36,768 nucleotides of DNA from Burkholderiales bacterium (GTDB lineage: Bacteria; Pseudomonadota; Gammaproteobacteria; Burkholderiales; Burkholderiaceae_C), in the NCBI GenBank assembly GCA_011391155.1, contig JAABRA010000121.1, forward strand, positions 1 to 36,768, in the 5' to 3' direction. Position numbers and translations under genes: made by a program. A model generated the notes under the pieces. That model searched no databases, had not been told where the DNA came from, and saw nothing but the letters and a program-made list of their open reading frames with translations. Below are positions 25,680-33,261 of this stretch, piece by piece (positions within the stretch are counted from its first letter, which is position 1; every line of letters begins with the position of its first letter).

Positions 25680-26186
25680 ATGAGCAACCCCAAAGTCGAA
25701 CTCCACATTGCCGGCTACGGCGTCATCACCCTTGAACTGGACCAGGAAAAGGCCCCCAAATCGGTCGCCAACTTCCTGAACTACGTCAACAAGGGCCACT
25801 ACGACAACACCATCTTCCACCGCGTGATCCCCGGCTTCATGGTCCAGGGCGGCGGCATGGAGCCCGGCATGAAGCAAAAGCCGACCGATGCCGAAATTGA
25901 AAACGAGGCCAACAACGGCCTGAAGAACGACAAATACACCGTGGCCATGGCGCGCACCAACGCGCCGCACTCGGCCACGTCGCAGTTCTTCATCAACGCC
26001 ACCCACAACAATTTCCTCAACCACACCGCCCCCAGCGCGCAAGGCTGGGGTTATGCCGTTTTCGGCAAGGTGATCTCCGGCACCGAGGTCGTGGACAAGA
26101 TCGAAGCCGTCAAGACCGGCAACAAGGGCGGCCATGGTGACGTGCCCGTCGCCGACGTGGTGATCGAGAAGGCCGTCGCGCTCTGA
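25680..26186 (+). CDS. ppiB: Cytoplasmic peptidyl-prolyl cis-trans isomerase B (cyclophilin)
   Basis: 168 residues, no signal peptide. Active-site segments are [16 protein letters not shown] and [13 protein letters not shown]. The ATG follows the ppiA stop codon directly (TAA-ATG). The pair probably arose by duplication, one copy exported and one cytosolic. Confidence 0.96.
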   Translation: MSNPKVELHIAGYGVITLELDQEKAPKSVANFLNYVNKGHYDNTIFHRVIPGFMVQGGGMEPGMKQKPTDAEIENEANNGLKNDKYTVAMARTNAPHSATSQFFINATHNNFLNHTAPSAQGWGYAVFGKVISGTEVVDKIEAVKTGNKGGHGDVPVADVVIEKAVAL

Positions 26187-26199
26187 CCCGGCGGCCACG

Positions 26200-27015
26200 A
26201 TGAGCAGCGCCCCGCCCCGGATCGAGGTGCTCCAGGCACCTCCGGCGTGGCGGCTCGTCGAATTCATCTCCGACCTGCATCTGCAGGCCGGCGAGCCCGC
26301 CACGTTTGACGCCTGGCGGCACTACCTGGCCCACACCCCGGCTGACGCGGTGTTCATCCTCGGCGACCTGTTTGAAGTCTGGGTCGGCGACGATGCCGCC
26401 GAGGCCCCCGGCTTCGAGCGTGACTGCGGCCGCATCCTGGCGCAAGCCGCCCGCCGGCAGGACGTGTTTTTCATGCACGGCAACCGCGACTTCCTGGTGG
26501 GCGATGCCTTCCTGGCCGTCTCCGGAATGCGCGGGCTTCACGACCCCACCGTGCTGGACTTTGCCGGACAGCGCTGGCTGCTGTCCCATGGCGACGCCCT
26601 GTGCCTGGACGACGTCGACTACCAGCAGTTCCGGCGGCTGGTGCGCGATCCGGCCTGGCAACAGGCGGTCCTGGCCCGTTCACTGGCGCAACGCCGCACG
26701 CTCGCCCGCGAGATTCGCCAGCACGGGACCCGGTCTGCAGGCGGTGATCCGGCCGGCTACGCCGATGTCGATACTGCCGCAGCCCGGGACTGGCTGTCCG
26801 TGGCCGGCGCCACAACCCTGATTCACGGCCACACCCACCGGCCCGGAGACCACGACCTGGGCGTCTCGACGGGCCCGGCCCCTGAATCACCCGGCGCCGG
26901 CACCACCCCTTTGCGGCGCGTGGTGCTCAGCGACTGGGACGCCGCCGCCACGCCGGCGCGCGCGCAGGTGCTGCGCCTGTCGATCGACGGGCTTCAGCGC
27001 GTCGACATCGCCTGA
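26200..27015 (+). CDS. lpxH: UDP-2,3-diacylglucosamine diphosphatase
   Basis: 271 residues. Calcineurin-like metallophosphoesterase motifs in order: SDLHL (24-28), GDLFE (55-59), GNRDF (94-98), SHGD, and HGHTHRP near the C terminus. It cleaves UDP-diacylglucosamine to lipid X in lipid A synthesis at the inner face of the membrane. It is about 30 residues longer than the E. coli enzyme, through N-terminal and late insertions. It overlaps mtfA by one base (TGATG). Confidence 0.95.
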   Translation: MSSAPPRIEVLQAPPAWRLVEFISDLHLQAGEPATFDAWRHYLAHTPADAVFILGDLFEVWVGDDAAEAPGFERDCGRILAQAARRQDVFFMHGNRDFLVGDAFLAVSGMRGLHDPTVLDFAGQRWLLSHGDALCLDDVDYQQFRRLVRDPAWQQAVLARSLAQRRTLAREIRQHGTRSAGGDPAGYADVDTAAARDWLSVAGATTLIHGHTHRPGDHDLGVSTGPAPESPGAGTTPLRRVVLSDWDAAATPARAQVLRLSIDGLQRVDIA

Positions 27016-27875
27016 TGCTGGACTGGCTGCGCCGCCGGGTTTCAGGCGCGTCCGCGCGTCGGCGCCACCGGCCTGACTTTCCGGATGACCTGTGGCAGTC
27101 CACGCTGGATGCATTCCCCTTCCTCGCGGAAGGCGACCCTGCGGCGCAAATCCGGTTGCGCGCTTTGTCGGCGGCGTTTCTGGAGTGCAAAGAGTTTCAT
27201 GGCGCCGGCGGACTCATCATCACGGATGCGATGGCACTGGCCGTGGCGGCCCAGGCCTGCCTGCCGCTGGTGCACCTGGCGCCGACCGCCCCTGCGGCCA
27301 CCACCCTGCGCTGGTATGACGACTTTGTCGGCATCGTGATGCATCCCGGCGAGGTGCTTGCGCGCCGCGAGCTGACCGATGACGACGGGGTGGTTCACCA
27401 CTACCGCGAAGCCCTGACCGGCGAAGCCATGGATGGCGGCCCGGTGATGCTGAGCTGGGCGGATGTGGCCGATGCCGGCCGGACCGCGGCGCAGGGCTAC
27501 AACGTGGTCATCCATGAATTTGTCCACAAGATGGACCTGCGCGACGGTGAAGCCGACGGTTGCCCACCCCTGCCGGCCGGATTCATGGGCGCGGCCAGCG
27601 CCACCGAGGCCCGGCGCCTGTGGCTGGCCCAGCTGCAAGCGGAGTTCGAGCGGTTCAGCGACCAGGTGGCGGCAGCGGACCGGTTCGGCGGGCTGGTGAA
27701 AGCCCCCTGGCTGGATCCCTACGCCGCGGAATCGATCAGCGAGTTTTTTGCGGTGGTGGCGGAAGCCTACTTCGTCAATCCCCAACAATTGTCAGCCCAG
27801 TCCCCCGCGCTACACGCGCTTCTGGATCATTTTTTCCGGCCTGCGGCCGCTCTCAGACCCCGGGCTGAACCGTGA
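27015..27875 (+). CDS. mtfA: Zinc-dependent peptidase MtfA (M90 family)
   Basis: 286 residues. The zinc motif HEFVH is at 167-171, preceded by the family segment GPVMLSWADV and followed by a glutamate ligand in SISEFFAVVAEAYF. In E. coli MtfA binds the glucose repressor Mlc and has aminopeptidase activity; the role elsewhere is less clear. Translation is coupled to lpxH. The last 23 bp overlap the 3' end of the convergent gene at 27853. Confidence 0.94.
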   Translation: MLDWLRRRVSGASARRRHRPDFPDDLWQSTLDAFPFLAEGDPAAQIRLRALSAAFLECKEFHGAGGLIITDAMALAVAAQACLPLVHLAPTAPAATTLRWYDDFVGIVMHPGEVLARRELTDDDGVVHHYREALTGEAMDGGPVMLSWADVADAGRTAAQGYNVVIHEFVHKMDLRDGEADGCPPLPAGFMGAASATEARRLWLAQLQAEFERFSDQVAAADRFGGLVKAPWLDPYAAESISEFFAVVAEAYFVNPQQLSAQSPALHALLDHFFRPAAALRPRAEP

Positions 27876-28476
27876 ACCGGGTGCCCGCTTCCTTGATGCC
27901 CCAGAGCAGTTCCACCAGCGCGGGATTGTTGAGCAAGGGCTCCCCGCAGAGCACCAGCCAGTAACCCGCGCCATCGACCCAGAACGGCACGAACGAAAAG
28001 CTGGGCAACAGGAACTCGGCATCGGTGTGAAAAGAAACATAACGCGTAGCCCCGTCCCAGCCGCGGCGCGCCTGGCGCGCGGCGAAGTCGGAGTAATCGG
28101 CGGCGGCGGCGCTGAGGGTGTCGGCCTCATCCGGGTCGATGCCCGTGCGCCCCAGGCAAAAGCCGCTTTCCGATGCCAGCACGGCACGGCGCTCCCCGGA
28201 CAACGAGGCGATCACATGTTGAAGGAAGTCGTCGAGTTTGGCGTCAGGCCCCTGCAGGGGGTGCTGCAGGACCTGCACCCAGCCCTGCTCCAGCGCCTGC
28301 GCCGTGATCGCGGGCGCAAGCGCTGCCTTGTGCGCCCAGCCCGCCGCGTCAAGCGTGCGATCACTGGCCAGCAGGGCCTGCAAGGCCAGTTCCGTCTCGC
28401 CCGGCTGAGGGCTCGCAAAAGCGTGCAGCACGCCCGCCGGGGTCAACATGAACCATTCAGAAGCTGGAGTGATCAT
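27853..28476 (-). CDS. Hypothetical protein, possibly with a divergent Roadblock/LC7-like domain
   Basis: 207 residues, no signal peptide or membrane segment. I do not recognise the family. The second half (about 78-200) has the strand-glycine-acidic-helix pattern of the Roadblock gene at 31420: VLASESGFCLGRTGIDPDEADTLSAA compared with LISTDGLMIASALPNGMDEDRIGAMSA, then an aromatic strand (GYWLVLCGEP). A divergent Roadblock-like fold is therefore a reasonable guess, not a firm call. It follows the signalling operon after 116 bp and a terminator, so it may have its own promoter. No strong Shine-Dalgarno sequence is seen. Confidence 0.7.
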   Translation of the reverse strand: MITPASEWFMLTPAGVLHAFASPQPGETELALQALLASDRTLDAAGWAHKAALAPAITAQALEQGWVQVLQHPLQGPDAKLDDFLQHVIASLSGERRAVLASESGFCLGRTGIDPDEADTLSAAAADYSDFAARQARRGWDGATRYVSFHTDAEFLLPSFSFVPFWVDGAGYWLVLCGEPLLNNPALVELLWGIKEAGTRFTVQPGV

Positions 28477-28592
28477 CGTGATGTCCGTGATTGTTGAATC
28501 AATAAGAGGAGGATCGTCGGGCAGTGTGCGGCACCCCTTGCGCGGGCGGCCTGCCGGAGATCAAGGGATGCTTACACACCTTGCCGCCCGCA

Positions 28593-29576
28593 TCAAAAAG
28601 GCCGGGAACCGGCCGGCGGCGTCTTTTTGTCCAGCGCCGCTGCCGCAAGCTGCCACAAAAAGGTGTCGAGTTCGCGCAGGGGCATGCCCAGGCGCTGCGC
28701 CCGCTCCTCGGCCTGCGGGCCGTCGATCTCGCGGATCATCACCGCGGCAGCCAGGGCATCACTGAGGCCGACCCGCTCGATCACCAGCATCGGCGTATTG
28801 CTGGCCACCCATCCGTCGAAGGGGTGGAAGATCACCGAGTTCTGGACCGTGAAGCGCGCTTCAAAAGGACGCCCCATCATCAGCATGGCCGAGAGCTTGC
28901 GCAGGAACACGTGGCGACCGGGATCGGGCAAGGCCACGAGCCGCGCCTGAAGCTGGGTGGCGGAGAGGCCCGGAACTTCATCCGTGGAGTCGGCGGCGAC
29001 AGAAGGCGCAACGACGGATGGACGCACGGAAACCGGGGGCCGCGGAATGACCGGCGGCAAGGTCGCCGCCAGCGCAGTCGCCTGGACCATCGGCGCCGGG
29101 ACCCGGGGCGGCACCGCCACGGCCATGGCGGGTGCCGACGGTCCGGCCGGACCCACTGCCGCTGCCCCAGGGGCTGCAGCGGGTGCCCGGACCGGCGGCG
29201 CGGCGCGGTGCACCGCGGCGGCCGCCGTCTCCAGGGCCTTGCGCATGTCTTCGCTGCCATACGGTTTGGAGAGCCACACCAGCGCATGCTGCTTCACGGT
29301 GCCGGCATCCATGGACGCCCAGGTCCGGTCGTGCGATGGCACCAGGAGCACCGCGGTGCTGCCCTGCAGCACCCGCAGCAGTTCGGCCTCGGCCGCCTCG
29401 GACCATTGGGCCAGGCCCAGCGCAACCAGGTCGGCAACCAGCAGATCCGCCTTGGGCAATACCGTGCCGCGACCCGCGGGCGTGCTTTCCCAGGACCAGC
29501 CCTTCATGGAACGGCTCATGAAAAAACCAAACGCCGCCTCATCGCGCGGCGAAAGGCCGGCAACCACCACGTTCAT
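28593..29576 (-). CDS. Receiver-like (degenerate) protein with Ala/Pro linker and unknown C-terminal domain
   Basis: 327 residues, cytosolic. Residues 1-122 have response-regulator receiver topology: MNVVVAGLSP, LLVADL (possible acceptor D49), TAVLLVPS and WLSKPYGSEDMRKALE (K104). The acidic pair after the first strand is missing, so phosphorylation is doubtful. An Ala/Pro/Val linker covers about 123-200. The C-terminal 125 residues (RHVFLRKLSAMLMMGRPF, FHPFDGWVASNTPMLVIERV) match nothing I know. The ATG overlaps the previous stop codon (ATGA). The 3' end contains a terminator whose T-run includes the stop codon. Confidence 0.8.
   Translation of the reverse strand: MNVVVAGLSPRDEAAFGFFMSRSMKGWSWESTPAGRGTVLPKADLLVADLVALGLAQWSEAAEAELLRVLQGSTAVLLVPSHDRTWASMDAGTVKQHALVWLSKPYGSEDMRKALETAAAAVHRAAPPVRAPAAAPGAAAVGPAGPSAPAMAVAVPPRVPAPMVQATALAATLPPVIPRPPVSVRPSVVAPSVAADSTDEVPGLSATQLQARLVALPDPGRHVFLRKLSAMLMMGRPFEARFTVQNSVIFHPFDGWVASNTPMLVIERVGLSDALAAAVMIREIDGPQAEERAQRLGMPLRELDTFLWQLAAAALDKKTPPAGSRPF
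28595..28614 (-). terminator. Intrinsic terminator embedded in the end of the receiver-like gene
   Basis: On the minus strand GGCCGG-TTC-CCGGCC (28600-28614) is followed by TTTTTGA, where TGA is the stop codon of the 28593-29576 gene. The terminator thus encodes the last residues (AGSRPF) and closes the five-gene operon. Confidence 0.8.
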
Positions 29577-30157
29577 GCGCTGGACCTGACCTGTTCGAGC
29601 TGCTGACTCACCGCCTCCCAGTCGGGCGGAAGCGGAGCGCCCCGCCGCAGCATCGAGCGACGGGCCAGCATGAAGGCCAGGTTGTCATGGCAGGTCACGC
29701 AGTGGTGCAGGAAAGCCTGTTGCCCCTGCGCATCGGCAGCCTCCACGGCGCGCATGACCTGCTCCGCCAGGGCCCGCGAATCGTCGGCGCTGCAGCGCCG
29801 CGCCCGCGTGGAAACATCGGCTGACGGATGGGCCAGCACGCTCCAGCGCGTCGCCAGCGGCGTGATGCGCGACAACGGGCCCTGCCCGGCCTGCGCTTCG
29901 AACCAGCGCACGGCATGCACCGCCAGCCGGTCGCGCGCCATCTGCAGGGCCGCCCGCTTCAGCGATGCCTCGCCTTCACCCATGGAAACGAAGAGATCGG
30001 CGAGCGCCCCCTGCACCGGCTCGGAACCCGGCAGCTCCAGCGACGCATGCAGGCGCGCGAAATGCGCGCTGACATCCGCGGGATCGCGCATCAGCCGCCG
30101 GGCATGCTGGCGCACGGCACGACGGGCGTGCAACAAGGGAGGCTGCTCGGAAGACAT
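29573..30157 (-). CDS. Hypothetical helical protein with a cytosolic CxxCH motif
   Basis: 194 residues, mostly helical, rich in Ala and Arg, no signal peptide. I do not recognise the family. Residues 153-157 (HHCVTCHDN) are a CxxCH, the heme c attachment pattern, but without export covalent heme attachment is unlikely; metal or redox binding is possible. GAGGA lies about 8 bases before the ATG and spans the stop codon of the preceding gene. It overlaps the next gene by 4 bp, so it is translated with the signalling genes around it. Confidence 0.8.
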   Translation of the reverse strand: MSSEQPPLLHARRAVRQHARRLMRDPADVSAHFARLHASLELPGSEPVQGALADLFVSMGEGEASLKRAALQMARDRLAVHAVRWFEAQAGQGPLSRITPLATRWSVLAHPSADVSTRARRCSADDSRALAEQVMRAVEAADAQGQQAFLHHCVTCHDNLAFMLARRSMLRRGAPLPPDWEAVSQQLEQVRSSA

Positions 30158-30167
30158 CGGTGCGTCC

Positions 30168-30917
30168 TCAATCCAGCAAGGTGTCCATCAGGTCAATCAT
30201 GAACTCGGCTTCCTCCTGCGTCATCGGCTCAAAGCCGCTGGGTAGCCCGAGAGCATCAAGCACGTCGCTGTCGCCGGGCGACTGGCCCATGCCCAGCAGC
30301 GCCTCCTGGATGGCTGGCAGCTGGTCCGCCACGCGCGGATGCGCCAGCACCACGTGCGAAATGTCGCTGATCGCGCTCTCCACGAGCACCCGCAACTGGC
30401 TGCGCGTCATGCGCGTGAGCGAGGCAAACGCATCGGCCAGGAAGAAAGAAGCTTCGACCTCGCCCTTGATGACGAGGCGAGCGGCCGCCTGGTAGCTTTC
30501 CACAGGCACCCAGCGAATCGACGCCTCGGCAAGGTCCGCCGGCTCCAGCAGCCGCAGGCCGATCAGCTTGACATCCCTGTTTTCGGTCAGCGCAATGCGG
30601 CATCCGGGCTTCAGGTCCTCGACACACGTGAGTCCGGACTCGGCACCCGTGGCAATCACCATCTCGTCGTAGCGTTTGGCGGGGCGGGCGAACGGGATGA
30701 ATCCCTGGGTGCGGATCATGTCGGCGGCATCGAACGGGTTGGCATACACCAGATCGGCTTTGCCGGCGTCCAGCCATTGGGTCTGCTCGTGCGCACTGAC
30801 CGGTGTCAGCAGGTGCAGCCCGATGCCGGAACGGCGTTGCAGCGTGGTGTTGAGCATATGCCAGCCGGCAAAACGTTCCGGGGCGAAATCCGGGGCAATC
30901 AGGAAGTTGAGGGTCAT
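30168..30917 (-). CDS. PhnD-like periplasmic-binding-protein fold without signal peptide
   Basis: 249 residues. From residue 1 (MTLNFLIAPDFAPERFAGWH) it reads as the mature fold of phosphate/phosphonate binding proteins, including ADLVYANPFDAADMIRTQGFIPFARP (54-79) and VPVESYQAAARLVIKGEVEASFFLADAF. There is no signal peptide, and the ATG overlaps the preceding PAS gene stop (ATGA), so the start is well fixed and the protein should stay in the cytosol. No transporter genes accompany it. A ligand-sensing role within the signalling cluster is more likely than transport; the ligand is unknown. Confidence 0.85.
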   Translation of the reverse strand: MTLNFLIAPDFAPERFAGWHMLNTTLQRRSGIGLHLLTPVSAHEQTQWLDAGKADLVYANPFDAADMIRTQGFIPFARPAKRYDEMVIATGAESGLTCVEDLKPGCRIALTENRDVKLIGLRLLEPADLAEASIRWVPVESYQAAARLVIKGEVEASFFLADAFASLTRMTRSQLRVLVESAISDISHVVLAHPRVADQLPAIQEALLGMGQSPGDSDVLDALGLPSGFEPMTQEEAEFMIDLMDTLLD

Positions 30918-31408
30918 GATGCGGCCTTTTCGTCGGCAAGCCATTGCGCGTAGACCGGAATCAGCTCGTTGATCCGGGTGCGCGAGGGTTTGCGGCGCAC
31001 CGAGGTATAGCCCACGATCACGCCGTTGCGAATATTGGGCACCGCCGTGGCATACACCCAATAGAACGCACCGTCCTTGCGCAGGTTCTTCACATAGCCG
31101 TGCCACTTCTTGCCGGCGGCGACATCGTCCCACAAACCCTTGAAGGCAACCGCCGGCATGTCCGGGTGACGCAGGATGTGATGCGGCGCGCCGATCAGTT
31201 CCTCGCGGGCCCATCCACTCATTTCGACGAAGGCGTCATTGGCGTGCGTGATGATGCCGGCCAGGTCGGTGCGGGAAACGATAAGCCGGCCTTCCGGGAA
31301 CGGCATTTCGACGTCGGTGGCGTAGACCGTGCGGGCGCTGCCGTCGGTGTAGGTGAGCCGCGCCTGCCGCGACGGGATCGAGGGCAGCGCCATGTCAGGA
31401 AGTCCCAT
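30914..31408 (-). CDS. Stand-alone Aer-type PAS domain protein
   Basis: 164 residues, soluble. One PAS domain (about 38-140) of the aerotaxis-receptor type: NDAFVEMSGW, then ILRHPDMPAVAFKGLWDDV, and KNLRKDGAFYWVYATAVPN. The RHPDMP stretch is the conserved FAD-binding region of E. coli Aer, so a flavin redox sensor is likely. Unlike Aer there is no membrane segment, HAMP or methyl-accepting domain. The ATG at 31408 has GGAGG about 6 bases upstream; an ATG at 31420 overlapping the Roadblock stop codon is the weaker alternative. Confidence 0.88.
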   Translation of the reverse strand: MGLPDMALPSIPSRQARLTYTDGSARTVYATDVEMPFPEGRLIVSRTDLAGIITHANDAFVEMSGWAREELIGAPHHILRHPDMPAVAFKGLWDDVAAGKKWHGYVKNLRKDGAFYWVYATAVPNIRNGVIVGYTSVRRKPSRTRINELIPVYAQWLADEKAAS

Positions 31409-31419
31409 GGTGGCCTCCA

Positions 31420-31782
31420 TCAGATCAGCTTGGACAGCGTCTCTGCAGCCCGCTTGATGTCCAGAAAGATCAGACCCAGCTTGGCGTTGGGCTTGGCCAG
31501 CACCGTGAGCACCGCCTCGGGGCCGGCCGAACTCATGATCACGTAGCCGCGCTCGCCCTGGATCAGCACGCGCTGCAGGGCGCCCCGCGCCAGTTCCCGC
31601 GCCGTGCGATCCCCCAGCGACAGCAGCGCCGCTGACATCGCGCCGATGCGGTCCTCGTCCATGCCGTTGGGCAGCGCCGAGGCGATCATCAGGCCGTCGG
31701 TGGAAATCAGCGCGGAAGCCTCGATGTCGGCCGTCGAGCCGTTGAGGTCTTCCAGCGACTGCTGGAACATGTCTGTGCGCAT
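31420..31782 (-). CDS. Roadblock/LC7 (MglB-like) domain protein
   Basis: 120 residues covering one Roadblock/LC7 domain: ASALISTDGLMIASALPNG, the helix DEDRIGAMSAALLSLGDR and the strand VLIQGERGYVIMSSAG. Such proteins dimerise and often regulate small Ras-like GTPases (MglA). No GTPase is encoded in the window. AAGGA lies about 8 bases before the ATG. It is the first gene of the five-gene operon running to 28593 and lies 66 bp after the kinase gene of the SHP cluster. Confidence 0.92.
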   Translation of the reverse strand: MRTDMFQQSLEDLNGSTADIEASALISTDGLMIASALPNGMDEDRIGAMSAALLSLGDRTARELARGALQRVLIQGERGYVIMSSAGPEAVLTVLAKPNAKLGLIFLDIKRAAETLSKLI

Positions 31783-31848
31783 GGGGCGATCCTTCGTGAA
31801 TTAGGGCACGATTGGAACCGGATTCGCTGGCAGCAAGGTTGACGAACA

Positions 31849-33261
31849 TCAAGCTTCTGCAGACTCACTCGCATCCGACCAGACCAGCGTCACCCGCAGG
31901 CCGCCCAGCGCCACGCTGCGGTCCACCGTCAGATTGAGACGGTACAGGCGGACCAGCCGCTGCACGATGGACCAGCCGAGACCGCTGCCGGCCTGGGCCG
32001 TGCCCAGAACCCGGAAAAAGCGCTCGCCCAGCCGCGTCAGCGCCTCGGGTGGCAGCCCCGGCCCGCTGTCTTCGACCACCAGCGTGGCGCCCCGTCCCGA
32101 CGTCTGGCCCTGCAAGCGCACCTGCACCTGCGCGCCGGGCGGGCTGTAGCGAAGGGCGTTGTCGATGAGGTTCCTGAGCAACACCTGCGCCAGGGCCAAA
32201 GGCATCGGCACGGACACGGGCCCGGGCGCCTGCAGCACCAGGGACTGGCCGCGTGCATGGGCCAGGGGCTCCAGATCGGCCAGCAGGCTGCGCGCCATTG
32301 CGGTCAGGTCGCAGGGGCCATTCCCGGCATCCCCGCCAGGCCCGGCCTGTCCTCCACGCGCCGCCTCACCTTCCAGCCGGGCCAGTTGCAGCAACTGCTC
32401 GACCAGCCGGACCGCGCGATCGCAGCCCTTGAGGGTCGCAGCCAGCGCCTGCGCGCGTTCAGGCTCGGCGCTGGCGCCTTGCGCCACCTGTGCCTGCATC
32501 CGGATCGCCGCGATCGGCGTACGCAACTCGTGCGCGGCATCGGCCGTGAAGCGCCGCTCGGACGCCAGCATGGCCGTCATGCGCTCGAACAAATCATTGA
32601 GTGCGTCGACCAGCGGCGCCACTTCCGGGGGAACTGAGACCACGGAAAGCGGCTCCAGCGATTCCGGTCGCCGGTCTGCGACGGCCTGCCCGAGCCGGCG
32701 CAACGGCATCACGGCGCCACGCACGGCCCACCAGATGCCCAGCGCCAGCAGCGGAAAGGCCAGCAACATCGGCAAGGCGATGCTGCGCAGGCTGGCCAGC
32801 AGGATGTCATGGCGCGCCGATTCCAGCTCGCCGACGTGAATCACCACATCCGCCTCGCGGCCCGGCGTGGTCAGCACCCGCCAGGTCTCTCCCTGGACCA
32901 GCGACGTGCGCAGGCCCGGGCGGTCGTCCATGCCCAGGGCGGTTTCGGGTGCGTTGCTCGATCGCACGACCAGGCGCCCTGCATGCCAGACCTGGATGGC
33001 CACACGGGTCTGGTACTTGTGCAGGGTCGGCGGCGCGGGGAAGTTATCCCCCTCCAGGTCATCCAGCCGCTGCGTCACCAGCAGCGCCGCCGCCTGCGCC
33101 AGGTGCGCATCCAGCAGCTCGTCGAGTTCGTGCCCGGTATCCATCCAGGTGGACACCGCCACCCCCAGCCACACCACACCCAGCAAACCCAGCACCGTGG
33201 CCAGCAGCCGCGCCTGCAGGGACAGGCCGGATTTCGGCACAGCAGCGGCGGACGGGCTCAT
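31849..33261 (-). CDS. Sensor histidine kinase (QseC-like)
   Basis: 470 residues from the ATG at 33261, which overlaps the regulator stop codon (ATGA). Two membrane segments (about 19-40 and 160-180) bracket a periplasmic sensor region of about 120 residues. HisKA has H244 (TADAAHELRTPIAAIRMQ); the HATPase has NLIDNALRYSPPG, DSGPGLPPEAL and GSGLGWSIVQRLVRLY. It probably controls the SHP/diheme cytochrome genes just upstream. Signal unknown. Confidence 0.92.
   Translation of the reverse strand: MSPSAAAVPKSGLSLQARLLATVLGLLGVVWLGVAVSTWMDTGHELDELLDAHLAQAAALLVTQRLDDLEGDNFPAPPTLHKYQTRVAIQVWHAGRLVVRSSNAPETALGMDDRPGLRTSLVQGETWRVLTTPGREADVVIHVGELESARHDILLASLRSIALPMLLAFPLLALGIWWAVRGAVMPLRRLGQAVADRRPESLEPLSVVSVPPEVAPLVDALNDLFERMTAMLASERRFTADAAHELRTPIAAIRMQAQVAQGASAEPERAQALAATLKGCDRAVRLVEQLLQLARLEGEAARGGQAGPGGDAGNGPCDLTAMARSLLADLEPLAHARGQSLVLQAPGPVSVPMPLALAQVLLRNLIDNALRYSPPGAQVQVRLQGQTSGRGATLVVEDSGPGLPPEALTRLGERFFRVLGTAQAGSGLGWSIVQRLVRLYRLNLTVDRSVALGGLRVTLVWSDASESAEA

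Noticed and set aside
29573-30157. c-type cytochrome, because of CVTCH
   Set aside because: No signal peptide and no other cytochrome features; the motif alone is not enough, so it is reported as an oddity.
31420-31782. MglAB polarity module
   Set aside because: The MglB-like protein is present but no Ras-like GTPase gene is in the window.
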